The notes: generated by a model not told the origin, from the letters alone. DNA of 64,000 bases from Mesostigma viride (GCA_009746045.1 RPFO01000231.1:601388-665387), one strand, 5' to 3'. Counted from the first letter of the stretch, positions 33,901 to 43,585 are shown. Made by a program: numbers and translations.

Positions 33901-36900
33901 AAGGAGGGAAGGAGGGAAGGAGGGAAGGAGGGAAGGAGGGAAGGAGGGAAGGAGGGAAGGAGGGAAGGAGGGAAGGAGGGAAGGAGGGAAGGAGGGAAGG
34001 AGGGAAGGAGGGAAGGAGGGAAGGAGGGAAGGAGGGAAGGAGGGAAGGAGGGAAGGAGGGAAGGAGGGAAGGAGGGAAGGAGGGAAGGAGGGAAGGAGGG
34101 AAGGAGGGAAGGAGGGAAGGAGGGAAGGAGGGAAGGAGGGAAGGAGGGAAGGAGGGAAGGAGGGAAGGAGGGAAGGAGGGAAGGAGGGAAGGAGGGAAGG
34201 AGGGAAGGAGGGAAGGAGGGAAGGAGGGAAGGAGGGAAGGAGGGAAGGAGGGAAGGAGGGAAGGAGGGAAGGAGGGAAGGAGGGAAGGAGGGAAGGAGGG
34301 AAGGAAGGAGGGAAGGAGGGAAGGAGGGAAGGAGGGAAGGAGGGAAGGAGGGAAGGAGGGAAGGAGGGAAGGAGGGAAGGAGGGAAGGAGGGAAGGAGGG
34401 AAGGAGGGAAGGAGGGAAGGAGGGAAGGAGGGAAGGAGGGAAGGAGGGAAGGAGGGAAGGAGGGAAGGAGGGAAGGAGGGAAGGAGGGAAGGAGGGAAGG
34501 AGGGAAGGAGGGAAGGAGGGAAGGAGGGAAGGAGGGAAGGAGGGAAGGAGGGAAGGAGGAAGGAGGGAAGGAGGGAAGGAGGGAAGGAGGGAAGGGAAGG
34601 AGGGAAGGAGGGAAGGAGGGAAGGAGGGAAGGAGGGAAGGAGGGAAGGAGGGAAGGAGGGAAGGAGGGAAGGAGGGAAGGAGGGAAGGAGGGAAGGAGGG
34701 AAGGAGGGAAGGAGGGAAGGAGGGAAGGAGGGAAGGAGGGAAGGAGGGAAGGAGGGAAGGAGGGAAGGAGGGAAGGAGGGAAGGAGGGAAGGAGGGAAGG
34801 AGGGAAGGAGGGAAGGAGGGAAGGAGGGAAGGAGGGAAGGAGGGAAGGAGGGAAGGAGGGAAGGAGGGAAGGAGGGAAGGAGGGAAGGAGGGAAGGAGGG
34901 AAGGAGGAAGGAGGGAAGGAGGGAAGGAGGGAAGGAGGGAAGGAGGGAAGGAGGGAAGGAGGGAAGGAGGGAAGGAGGGAAGGAGGGAAGGAGGGAAGGA
35001 GGGAAGGAGGGAAGGAGGGAAGGAGGGAAGGAGGGAAGGAGGGAAGGAGGGAAGGAGGGAAGGAGGGAAGGAGGGAAGGAGGGAAGGAGGGAAGGAGGGA
35101 AGGAGGGAAGGAGGGAAGGAGGGAAGGAGGGAAGGAGGGAAGGAGGGAAGGAGGGAAGGAGGGAAGGAGGGAAGGAGGGAAGGAGGGAAGGAGGGAAGGA
35201 GGGAAGGAGGGAAGGAGGGAAGGAGGGAAGGAGGGAAGGAGGGAAGGAGGGAAGGAGGGAAGGAGGGAAGGAGGGAAGGAGGGAAGGAGGGAAGGAGGGA
35301 AGGAGGGAAGGAGGGAAGGAGGGAAGGAGGGAAGGAGGGAAGGAGGGAAGGAGGGAAGGAGGGAAGGAGGGAAGGAGGGAAGGAGGGAAGGAGGGAAGGA
35401 GGGAAGGAGGGAAGGAGGGAAGGAGGGAAGGAGGGAAGGAGGGAAGGAGGGAAGGAGGGAAGGAGGGAAGGAGGAGGGGAAGGAGGGAAGGAGGGAAGGA
35501 GGGAAGGAGGGAAGGAGGGAAGGAGGGAAGGAGGGAAGGAGGGAAGGAGGGAAGGAGGGAAGGAGGGAAGGAGGGAAGGAGGGAAGGAGGGAAGGAGGGA
35601 AGGAGGGAAGGAGGGAAGGAGGGGGAAGGAGGGAAGGAGGGAAGGAGGGAAGGAGGGAAGGAGGGAAGGAGGGAAGGAGGGAAGGAGGGAAGGAGGGAAG
35701 GAGGGAAGGAGGGAAGGAGGGAAGGAGGGAAGGAGGGAAGGAGGGAAGGAGGGAAGGAGGGAAGGAGGGAAGGAGGGAAGGAGGGAAGGAGGGAAGGAGG
35801 GAAGGAGGGAAGGAGGGAAGGAGGGAAGGAGGGAAGGAGGGAAGGAGGGAAGGAGGGAAGGAGGGAAGGAGGGAAGGAGGGAAGGAGGGAAGGAGGGAAG
35901 GAGGGAAGGAGGGAAGGAGGGAAGGAGGGAAGGAGGGAAGGAGGGAAGGAGGGAAGGAGGGAAGGAGGGAAGGAGGGAAGGAGGTATATGAATGCAACAA
36001 CCCAAGGGACGGGACCAAGGCAAATGGAAAAGAATTCAAGTAGTGGATGGGGTTCAAGTGACGCTATAGTGGCGAGAAACCGGTCCACGCAAGGAAACTG
36101 GGCCTCGTAGATCGACCCCAAAATTAAAATTGACTCGTGCGATCGACAGATCTCTCGAAGCGAATTCCGAATATGCCTTCGGGTATTTGAAAATCGTTTT
36201 ACGACCGGGTGTTAGTCTTGTTACGAGACTGCCAAAAATGGCTCTTACGTCATTCTCTTACGCCAAGTAAGCCAAAGTCGAGTGTGGCAAGTACGGGGTA
36301 GGGGGGTCTGTTCTCAAGTATAAGTAGCGCAATCGATAGATCTCGGTGAGGGCAGTCAGGATCTGCCATGAAAAAGCCGAACTATGGTCCAAAATGGAAG
36401 ATAGGGGCCAAACTTGGTCGGACTCTGATAGATTTTGGGCAAAAAATTGATTGATTTGCCAAAAGGTACCTTTGTGCTACGGTCGACCGGTTTCTCGCCA
36501 ACAGCGTCAAGTACTGCCTGTACAAGAGCTTAAGCAAGGACGAGCCTCTCAAAGCACCATTGAATGAGCAAACCATTACACACGCCACTGAACACGCCTG
36601 TTGAACAATCCAACAAGCACACCATACAATACACGATGGACAAGGCCTGGGGCAATAACATTTTTTGTTGGCCTTATTTGATAGATAAATCCATGGGTGA
36701 TGGCATCCAGCAAGCCAAGGACACATATTGTCAGTGGTATGCCAGTATACACATCAGGCAGTGGTATGCCAGTAGACACATGGTCAGTGGTATGCCAGTA
36801 GACACATTCGTGGCGCCATGCTGCTATTGTGGCAGGGAGGGGGAGATCCAGGGGAGGCTGACTGCACGCCTCGATAGATAAGAAGAGCTACGAAATGGAA

Positions 36901-37097
36901 CACATATGTGTGGGCGCCATAACAAAGTTACTATCTGCTGAGTCCAGCACAACTGCTCCTGTGCACAAACTCGAGCATAAACACACCATAGAGCCTGATA
37001 TCATGAGTTTGGAAGTGGCCAATGGAACCCAGAGTTTCATCAGGCTGGCCCACGTACCATGCACGTGGAGGGTGCCGATCAGAGGGCTGGATGCCAT
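21606..37097 (-). CDS. C2-domain protein with C-terminal membrane segment, 9 exons
   Basis: Exons, 5' to 3': 37097-37058, 30604-30506, 30041-29945, 28900-28812, 27392-27328, 26283-26217, 25372-24848, 23121-22925, 21904-21606. All are GT-AG and every phase matches (1,1,2,1,0,1,1,0). The joined protein has about 492 residues. Residues 8-145 form one C2 domain, a beta-sandwich that binds membrane lipids, often with calcium: [75 protein letters not shown] long Ala/acidic linker (153-390) and an acidic stretch ([12 protein letters not shown]) follow. The last exon would end in a hydrophobic helix ([19 protein letters not shown]) and a basic tail if one base is added in an 11-G run at 21742-21752; as written, the frame leaves the helix. 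The likely layout is a tail-anchored membrane protein facing the cytosol. No specific ligand can be named. Confidence 0.8.
22040..22295 (-). repeat. Degenerate 17-bp array in C2 intron 8
   Basis: Units like GCAAAACTGGGTTATTA are repeated about fifteen times with drift, and larger blocks are themselves duplicated. Confidence 0.8.
22880..22924 (-). repeat. 45-bp duplication of the exon 8 donor
   Basis: CATCCAG|GTGAGTCGTGTGGCC occurs at 22925 and again at 22880. The intervening 45 bp is open in frame (15 codons, [15 protein letters not shown]), so use of the second donor would lengthen the protein by 15 residues. Confidence 0.75.
22925..23121 (-). CDS. C2 protein exon 8
   Basis: It encodes [18 protein letters not shown] through [20 protein letters not shown] to TYIQ. 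The acceptor is CCTCCCCAG and the donor CCAG|GTGAGT, phase 0. The same donor is duplicated 45 bp downstream, in frame. Confidence 0.8.
23170..24300 (-). repeat. C2 intron 7, left part: 24-bp and 22-bp arrays
   Basis: About 23488-23690 holds nine units containing TTTACTTGGATGCAGGTAGG. About 24100-24285 holds nine units containing CCTTCCCCTACAATAATAAT. The sequence between, 23700-24090, has nothing recognisable. Confidence 0.8.
24353..24838 (-). repeat. 38-bp minisatellite beside the exon 7 donor
   Basis: About 13 units carrying TTTGCCCCCTTGTCCCAGCA and a run of C end within 10 bp of the exon 7 donor. On the transcript strand each unit has AAAG|GTAGGGG, a donor-like sequence similar to the real GAAG|GTATCGGGG. 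Confidence 0.8.
24848..25372 (-). CDS. C2 protein exon 7 (long linker)
   Basis: The largest exon, 175 codons: [17 protein letters not shown] near the start, then an Ala/Gly/acidic linker with [19 protein letters not shown] and ending GPLNE. It reads through evenly, with a pyrimidine-rich acceptor (CCCCCCCAG) and donor GAAG|GTATCG, phase 1. Confidence 0.78.
25380..26216 (-). other. C2 introns around exon 6: G-rich sequence and degenerate donor copies
   Basis: 25380-25590 and 25710-25770 are G-rich low complexity on the plus strand. 25810-26000 has four or five degenerate repeats of GCCGGCATACAGAAAATGAG on the transcript strand, like the end of exon 6 (GCCACAGAGAATGAAATCG|GTATGCCGGC). Confidence 0.6.
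26217..26283 (-). CDS. C2 protein exon 6
   Basis: It encodes [20 protein letters not shown] then EI, the last C2 strand. The acceptor is GTGTCCACAG and the donor ATCG|GTATGC, phase 1. Confidence 0.8.
26840..26892. repeat. (GGGT)n
   Basis: About 12 GGGT units in intron 5 of the C2 gene. Confidence 0.85.
27090..27327 (-). repeat. Copies of the exon 5 donor in C2 intron 5
   Basis: The 3' end of exon 5 (ACATGTACAGCCCG|GTAGGT on the transcript) recurs with exon ends at 27257, 27186 and 27099, spaced 71, 71 and 87 bp. Each copy also carries flanking intron sequence. Confidence 0.75.
27328..27392 (-). CDS. C2 protein exon 5
   Basis: It encodes [20 protein letters not shown] then SP, donor CCCG|GTAGGT, phase 0. 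Three more copies of its 3' end and donor lie in the following intron. Confidence 0.8.
27766..28014. repeat. (GGTT)n, about 62 units
   Basis: A perfect tetranucleotide array of about 248 bp in C2 intron 4. The Asn-Gln-Pro-Thr and Gly-Trp-Leu-Val open frames over it are by-products. Confidence 0.9.
28812..28900 (-). CDS. C2 protein exon 4
   Basis: It encodes [20 protein letters not shown] and on to RVFANG, donor GGAG|GTGCGC, phase 1. It continues the C2 fold after LVM. Confidence 0.78.
28912..29218. repeat. G-rich degenerate repeat (GGGGCGTGGCAGTGGGG type)
   Basis: A low-complexity array immediately upstream, in transcript sense, of the exon 4 acceptor. On the transcript it is a pyrimidine-rich tract of about 300 nt leading into the acceptor. 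Confidence 0.8.
29219..29944 (-). other. Part of C2 intron 3
   Basis: About 29640-29880 has three copies of a roughly 65-bp unit containing GTCAATACCTAGTCTACCAC and CATAGAGACGTAACATAC. The remainder shows nothing recognisable. Confidence 0.6.
29945..30041 (-). CDS. C2 protein exon 3
   Basis: It runs from [15 protein letters not shown] to [13 protein letters not shown]; the WNE motif is typical of C2 domains. The acceptor is CTCACCAG and the donor CAT|GTGAGT, phase 2. Confidence 0.8.
30506..30604 (-). CDS. C2 protein exon 2
   Basis: It encodes [19 protein letters not shown] and on to GTLLLGFAK, phase 1 at both ends. The acceptor is TTTGCCAG|TT and the donor AAGA|GTGAGT. Confidence 0.78.
30618..30787. 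repeat. (GGGGTGT)n
   Basis: About 24 seven-base units at the 3' end of C2 intron 1, next to the exon 2 acceptor. On the transcript this is ACACCCC repeats. Confidence 0.9.
31050..31862. repeat. GAGGCGTG/GAGGAGGG minisatellite
   Basis: Units of 8-10 bp change gradually from GTGGAGGAGTGGAG to GCGTGGAG to GGGGAGGA, as if one satellite evolved stepwise into the next. Confidence 0.9.
31863..35984. repeat. Giant homopurine satellite, mostly (GGAAGGAG)n
   Basis: From about 32340 the 8-bp unit GGAAGGAG repeats roughly 450 times with only a handful of length changes (near 34300, 34557, 34594, 34907, 35474 and 35623). The plus strand is pure A/G without interruption from 32190 to 35984. Since the unit length is not a multiple of three and contains no stop, nearly all frames are open for 1,700-1,900 codons; none is a gene. 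Confidence 0.95.
36059..36509. mobile_element. MITE-like element in C2 intron 1
   Basis: The ends match as an inverted repeat: TGACGCTATAG then TGGCGAGAAACCGGTC at the left, and GACCGGTTTCTCGCCA then ACAGCGTCA at the right. No open frame of note and no clear target duplication. Confidence 0.45.
36510..37057 (-). other. 5' part of C2 intron 1
   Basis: About 36727-36810 has a small repeat (GTATGCCAGTA with ACACAT) in three copies. Nothing else is recognised. Confidence 0.4.
37058..37097 (-). CDS. C2 protein exon 1 (start codon)
   Basis: It encodes [13 protein letters not shown] plus one base, donor CATG|GTACGT, phase 1. GTLHVHV across the junction is the usual first strand of a C2 domain. The next exon is 6.4 kb away across the giant satellite. 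Confidence 0.7.
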
Positions 37098-38456
37098 CGT
37101 GAGTCCCTGTCAGAGTACAGCACACGTAAGTCGGGCTTGTCGTCAAAACCGGTGGGAATTCACGTCCGGCTTCTGGTGAAGAAACGTAGCCAAGAGGAAT
37201 ATCCCGAACAAGGGACGGGACTGCTCGATGCAGCAGGCGGGAATGGGAGACGCTGTCCTATCCTCAAGAGAAGAAGGGCTTGGAAATGTGATGCTATATC
37301 GGAGACACATACTACAGTGGGGAGAAGAAGGGTTGAGGGAGGGAGAGACTGAGGACGGCCGAGCCATTACTAACAGTCCAATGTCTAAGGACATTGCATG
37401 GTGTTATTCTCGGCGATGTTAGTGACAAGTGGCCCGCGAAAAGACTAGAGACATGGCATCAGAACTCACTGTTGTCGCGAAGGTTGGGCCAGGATGAAAG
37501 CAGCAATTACGGGCGAATATTCTGATCAGGCACGCCGCAAAGGTGAAAATATACTCGCTAGCCGTTTCTCAAACGGTATGCTGATCACGCAAATTCCCCA
37601 TGCCGGTCATTCTTCCTGCCTAGATATCGCCCCCGGTTGATCAGTGGTTACGCAACCTGGTATCTTGTCAATAGATCCAGCTTTATGTCAATGTCCTGGC
37701 TTGTATCTACAAAGGCCATGCTCCAATCCATCCCTTAGCCTGCATCCGCCGACCAATGCCCGACATGACCCCAGGAAGGTTGCTTGGCCAATTGCTGCAG
37801 GCGGATATCTCGACAATGCCGGTCAGCGGCGTGAATGCATACGCGCTTGCACCGGCTGACACCAAAGTAATGAGCGTGATCGAGTGACCAACGCAGCCCT
37901 TGTCCCCGCAAGATGGGTTTCTCACCCTCGCTTTCCCTACTTCCCTTCAGCTTTCTACGGTAAGTAGACTCAAAACTTAAAAGCCCTCTCCGGAGCCCTG
38001 ACCTACAGCCATGTAACAGCTCCTTGCCCTGCTGGCCCGGTCAGCTGAGGAGAACCGGGAGATCCCGAAATTATAGGCCCGGTTAGCTGAGTAGAACCGG
38101 GAGCAGAGTGATGACTGATGACGACTGACGAAAGGCCCGCGATTTTTGCTGTTGGCCCTTGGCACATGCTTGGCAACGTTCTTGGCAGGTGGCAGCTCCC
38201 GCTGACACTTCGAAGATGCCGTTAACGGCACGCTACGGCGTGCGGCAGTCTAGGATTGGGTCGGTTACCGGTTTTAGCCCATCGGTACCGGAACCGGTAC
38301 TTGCCCTCGGCTACCAGTACCGAAATCGGTCACCGGGCGAGGCAATCGGTACCGGTACCGTTAACCGTCGGTTACCGGTACCGGTACCCAAAGGCATGCC
38401 GAATCCGTGAAGGCCGGCTATTGCTAAAAGTCCAGTGCTCTGTGCACACGGCACCC
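37098..38456. other. Region upstream of the C2 gene
   Basis: It should contain the C2 gene promoter and 5' UTR at its left end. About 38255-38400 is a cluster of GGTACCGG/ACCGGTACC palindromes. No gene is recognised. Confidence 0.4.
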
Positions 38457-38825
38457 TGAGGACGAGGACCTAGTAGAGCATGCGCTTGCGGTGCTCGCCC
38501 AGGCCCTTCGAGTGCCAGTAGGTCATTGTGAGCGAACGAAGCCTAGCCCAGGCCAGGCCGATCATCAGATGCGGATGTCCACATCGTCGGCGGTGCCGGG
38601 GAGCATGCTCCCCAGCAGTCGGTTTGCACTACAAGCGATCACGACACACGGAACGGGACCTCCGTCCCGTCCCGTCTATGATAGCGGCCTAGCAGCCGCG
38701 GCAGCGGTGGGCGACTGGTAGCCCCAATCACCATCGCCTCATTTTTAATTTGACACTAATCTCCAGCCCCACCGCCCGCGCGCCTCTAATGAATGAGCCT
38801 AGACAGTGCAGCCATGTCTGAATGT
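38457..38825 (-). mobile_element. LINE RT fragment, first part, minus strand
   Basis: It is about 90% similar by eye to 41435-41780 (for example GAGCATGCGCTTGCGGTGCT and CGAACGAAGCCTAGCCCAGG) and breaks off at TCTGAATGT, where an insertion begins. Confidence 0.65.
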
Positions 38826-39730
38826 CAAGGAGACAACCAGCGCAGGCTAGAAATCGGGAGAATCCGGACCATGGTAGCTCGAGGCTGCCGTTATCTTGTC
38901 CGCATGTTCGAGTAGTTCAGGATGATGAAGATGAATGGTGATGGAAATGTGTATCCGTGTGCATTGAAATTATGGCTGGCTTACTTGTAGAGCGACTAGA
39001 TGACCTAGACGGTGGGGCCGGAAACAGCCACTACAATACGCTTCCGCGGACACCTTTTTCAGCGGGGAAAGTGCCCCCGGGCTTCCGGGGCAAATTCAGC
39101 AAGCGCTGCGGAACTTAGATACTAAAATTTCGTTTTTGGTTCGTACCGTACAGCCAATCATTTTGCGCCCGGATCAAATTGTGATCTGGGAACTGAACAC
39201 GAAAATTTCAGCGGAACGTACGAAACATCAACGCAACTACAGAAAATTTTCAGTGACGAAACTGTAGTACCGTGTACCCAAGCAAAATGTAGTAGGACTT
39301 CGCTAAATTCACGTTCGGAATTTTTCCCCGCAAGATTCCCCCGCAAGATTCCCCCGCACGATTCCCCCCGCTAGGTTCAGGCTCCAGTCGATGCTCGCCA
39401 AATGGCGCAAAAAAAGAAACATATGTTAAAATCAACGGTGCGAATCCTCGTTACCGCTCGGGTAACATTCTCACTCATTTCGCGTCTCCTACGAACCGTA
39501 TTGTAGTGGCATGCTTGATCAGGGCGTGTGTTTCGAGCCTAACTGGCCGGGAGTGTCTAGTGGTGAGCACCATTGCTGCGATCGCTCTCCCACCATTTAC
39601 GAGGAAATACCCGCAAATGGAAAACCACTGAAAAGGTCTAACTAGTCAGTCATCACGTTAGCCATGCCATGATTCCAAGCGTCCAAGAACTGCACACGGT
39701 GCAAAGGCAAAAAGCCGGAGGACAGCACTT
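38826..39730. mobile_element. 905-bp insertion splitting the LINE fragment
   Basis: It is flanked by TCTGAATGT (38817-38825 and 39731-39739). Its left part matches 9131-9310, and its right 230 bp matches 40445-40690 in reverse. No transposase and no clear terminal inverted repeat are seen, so the class is unknown. Confidence 0.6.
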
Positions 39731-39880
39731 TCTGAATGTGTTCGGGGCGCCCGATGAGGGTGCAGGATAGGCCCTATCCTGCATCGGTATCATCCGCGTA
39801 AATCATGAGGTAGGACAAGCGGTAACCAGGGCGCCGCCGTGTTCGCGCTCGTTACGGATGTCCAAGCCGGGCTCGAACCC
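39731..39880 (-). mobile_element. LINE RT fragment, second part, minus strand
   Basis: It resumes the sequence of 41770-41850 (GAATGTG, TCGGGGCG, GATGAGGGTG, TCATCCGC, AAATCA), encoding the region around the YADD motif, and then decays. Confidence 0.55.
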
Positions 39881-40444
39881 CTTCAATTAAGCAGTAAAGC
39901 GCGCACGTGCCCGGCGCATGACGTGATCCACGACAATAATGAACACAAGGGCTGGCGTACGACTGTCAATGATAGGCGCAAGGATCCTACCAAATACCAG
40001 CAAATTCCTTTTATTCGTTACCCCGATATTCACAGTCTCCTTTCCCACACAGCAAAATATGGTGTTGTTCTTAGTCAGTTACATCGTTTTTCCCGTCTTT
40101 GTTCTTATCGTATCGATTTCATCACGACTCTTGTTGAACTCTTGCATCGATCGTTTGCCGTTGGTCAAAGACTATGACCGAGACATTATGCTCCGTCAAG
40201 TCCGGTGTTTTTTGCAACGTCACCCACATCTGTTCGGTGCTGCCCCTTGGCACAAGCTCTACAAACAGGTCGTGGACCGGCTGGATCGTGTAGTATCTCC
40301 ACACATCTGAAACCTGTGATGCCAGATCTCCTTTGCGGCCGTTCCGAGCTTGGCACTGGATTCGTTGTCCACATCGTCGCGTCGCTGCAGCAACACGATG
40401 TTTTCTGGCATACGCGGGCTTTTGCCGTGTGGTTCCCGCCGCAC
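39881..40444. other. Unassigned spacer between inverted element copies
   Basis: Open frames of about 120 codons occur on both strands (39939-40310 plus, 40621-40259 minus) without recognisable domains. Confidence 0.3.
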
Positions 40445-40715
40445 ATTTGAAAGTGCTGTCCTCCAGCTTTTTGCCTTAATTGCACCGTGTGCAGTTCCGT
40501 CTTGGACGTTTGGAATCATGGCATGGCTAACGTAATGACTGACTATAATAGCTAGACCTTTTCTGTGGTTTTCCATTTCACGGGTATTTCCTCGTAAATG
40601 GTGGGAGAGCGATCGCAGCAATGGTGCTCACCACTAGACACTCCCGGCCAGTTAGGCTCGAAACACACGCCCTGATCAAGCATGTGTTTCCGGCCCCACT
40701 GTCTAGGTCATCTAG
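40445..40715. mobile_element. Inverted partial copy of the 38826 element
   Basis: It matches 39500-39735 in reverse (for example ATTTACGAGGAAATACCCG and its complement) and then about 39000-39025 in reverse, so it lacks the middle. With the copy at 39.5 kb it forms inverted arms about 700 bp apart. Confidence 0.6.
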
Positions 40716-40719
40716 TCGC

Positions 40720-41850
40720 TAGGGTGGGATTAAAATTAAATTAAATTATAACATGCCTCCGTTGGGAGATCATGGAGCACATATTCAGTTCCTTGATGGA
40801 TGGTGGGGTGGAGAGAGCCGCGTATAAATCTAACTAACCTAACGCTAATCTACCTAGTCTATAAGAAAAATCCTAACTACCCTACTGATCAAAACGCCTC
40901 CTCCTCTTGCGGGGAGGTGGCTTGCCCACAGGGTCGGGCGTGTGAGCCTTGACAATCTTCTGCCACCGTGTCTTGTTCTGCATGGCAGTCCAAAGAAGGG
41001 AGAGAGAGAGTGGATGCGGTATTCAAACTTGGCTGGGACCACTAGGTCGTCCAGCAACATCTGGACGTAGTTCGTGACATGCTTCCCTACCCTTTTGGGA
41101 ATGCCCTTGGGGCCAGGCCAGGTCAGAATATGCCGCCCTGGCTGGCCAAGCCGCTGCTGGCCAGCCAGACCAAGTGGTGTCGACCTGGCTGGTGCGAGCA
41201 AAGTGTCCTACAAATGCTATCCCGCTACGCTGTCTAATCTCGTCTGAAATACGAGGCATGCCCTGATACAAAGACTTGTCTAATGACGGGCGCTTGGAAA
41301 ATTGAAAACCCTACGTTCAAGACCTGTCGGAGCATCCTGTAAACTGTGCCGTCTAGCTTAGCTGCCAGTGTGGGTGTGAGTGTCCACCGGCACGCCTCCG
41401 CTCGGCGCCATACGTGAGCACCGCCGTGAGGACGAGGACCTTGAAGAGCATGCGCTTGCGGTGCTCGCCCAGGCCCTTGGAGCGCCAGTCTGAGCCGGTG
41501 TTGAGCGAACGAAGCCTAGCCCAGGCCAGGCCGATGCGGGTGTCCACATCGTCGGCGGTCATGTCAGGGAGCCAGCTCCCGGCCTAACAGTGCGTTTGAA
41601 GCGATCGCGGAACCGACGGGACCTCCGTCCGTCAGCGGTCCCGTCGAGCAGGTGCGGCAGAGGCGAGGTAGTCAGCTGGATGAGGCCCCAACTGAATCAC
41701 CATCGCCTCAGTTTTGACACTAATCTCCAACCCCACCGCCCGCGCCTCCAGGCCCAGATAGTCCAGCCAGGTCTGAATGTGCTCGGGGCGCGCGATGAGG
41801 GTGGTGTCATCCGCATAAATCAGGTCGGCCAGGCGGTAACCAGGGTAGGG
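40720..41850 (-). mobile_element. LINE fragment: RT C-terminal part to tail, minus strand
   Basis: Read from 41850 down: LADLIYADDTTLI (YADD box), then TRIGLAWARLRSLNT, VLVLTAVLTYGAE, LGQPGRHILTWPGPKGIPKR, TNYVQMLLDDLVVP, and the C-terminus RWQKIVKAHTPDPVGK. A decayed family-2 hairpin (CTCCGTTGGGAGATCATGGAG) and an ATTTAATTT tail end it at about 40720-40780. Frameshifts are present between segments. Confidence 0.75.
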
Positions 41851-42067
41851 TGGGATGCTAGCCTAATTCTACCGTTAAGTTGCGTTACCGCGTAAGTTTC
41901 GACGCCGATAACGTTGGCGTCGATCGCAACTTAACGCGGAAATGACTGTGACAGTGTGACTGAACTAGACCGTAAGGAGTTTTTCGATTGGCAGCAGAAA
42001 GTCGGTGTGTATATATTGAAAAAATGCGGCACGTGGCAGCGGCTCGCGAGATGTTTTGAAAAATGAA
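41851..42067. other. Spacer before the long-TIR element
   Basis: A short inverted motif (GCGTTACCGCG near 41882) occurs; no gene is seen. Confidence 0.3.
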
Positions 42068-42829
42068 ACCACTGAATGGGATTTCTTATTCCGGCGCCCA
42101 ATGGCCTCCAGGACAGGCGCGCCGCGCCAGACTCGCCCGCGTTTGGGCTTTGGGCGTCTTGGAATTTGGCTTTGGGCGTCTTGGAAGTTGGCTTTGGGCG
42201 TTTGCTCTTTTGGCAGATTTCTACACTACACTGGTACTACGTAAAAAAGCACAGACTGGTGCGGCGTAACATTTTTAAACTTGGTAAAATTACCGCCGCA
42301 CAGCCAGCCAGAACTGGACAAGGTGATGGCCGCAAGTAGTCGTTGCTGGGCTATCGTATTTGTAGCATGGGGCGTTTCACCGAGTCTACGGTTAGCATGA
42401 TGGGGAGGATTCCTAACCTTCATTATGTGGGTTAAGTAGGGGTGCTCATAGTGGCCGGTTTCCCTCGCTTCCTTGTAAACCAGGCTCTGCGTCAAGATCA
42501 CAGACGACCGGGTAAGTAGTTGTTCCAGTCTGTTCTAGTTTGTATGACGCCTGCTATTAGGCGTTCTTGTTATTGTCGTTCATCATCGCCGTGACCGTCG
42601 TGGCCAGCAGCGTGCTTTTTTTACATACCGGATGGTGTCGACTTGTTTATTGATAGCGCATTGGTGAATATCGCTGCATGGAGGAATATCGGCTACAACC
42701 CGCGGGAAAGTGCTGGCTCCAATGTTCTTTTTGTATGCAGGATGACGGCACTGCCAAGCCGGAGACGAATATGACGCTCGTTATAATGCCAGTCATTCAG
42801 ACCGACTGCGCGACTGGTTGTGGGATAGC

Positions 42830-43585
42830 AGTTCTTGGTTGTGGGATGTGTTCCTGGTTGTGGGATGCACGTTCCATGTGTTGCTGGTTGTGGGATACTT
42901 GTTCCTGGTTGTGGGATAGTCGTTCCTGGTTGTGGGATACTTGTTCCTGGTTGTGGGAAACACGTTCCTGGTTGTGGGATACTTGTTCCTGGTTGTGGGA
43001 AACTTGTTCCTGGTTGTGGGAAACACGTTCCTGGTTGTGGGATACTTGTTCCTGGTTGTGGGAAACACGTTCCTGGTTGTGGGATACTTGTCCCTGGTTG
43101 TGGGATACTTGTTCCTGGTTGTGGGATACTTGTTCCTGGTTGTGGGAAACACGTTCCTGGTTGTGGGATACACGTTCCTGGTTGTGGGAAACACGTTCCT
43201 GGTTGTGGGAAACACGTTCCTGGTTGTGGGATAGTCGAACCTAGTTGTGGGATACACGTTCCTGGTTGTGGGATGCCTATTCCTGGTTGTGGGATACTTG
43301 TTCCTGGTTGTGGGATACTTGTTCCTGGTTGTGGGAAACACGTTCCTGGTTGTGGGATACTTGTCCCTGGTTGTGGGAAACACGTTCCTGGTTGTGGGAA
43401 ACACGTTCCTGGTTGTGGGAAACACGTTCCTGGTTGTGGGAAACACGTTCCTGGTTGTGGGAAACACGTTCCTGGTTGTGGGAAACACGTTCCTGGTTGT
43501 GGGATACACGTTCCTGGTTGTGGGATACACGTTCCTGGTTGTGGGATAGTCGAGCCTAGTTGTGGGATGTGTTCCTGGTCCAAGT
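42830..43585. repeat. 21-bp minisatellite in the left arm
   Basis: About 35 units of GTTCCTGGTTGTGGGATACT and variants (AAACAC in place of ATACTT). Being a multiple of three, all frames stay open, giving false repetitive proteins. Confidence 0.9.

Noticed and set aside
30494-36121. Six-frame open frames of 1,676-1,875 codons (Pro/Leu/Ser-rich on one strand, Gly/Arg/Lys-rich on the other)
   Set aside because: They are produced by an 8-bp repeat without stop codons, are open in nearly all frames on both strands at once, and lie in an intron of a well-supported gene.
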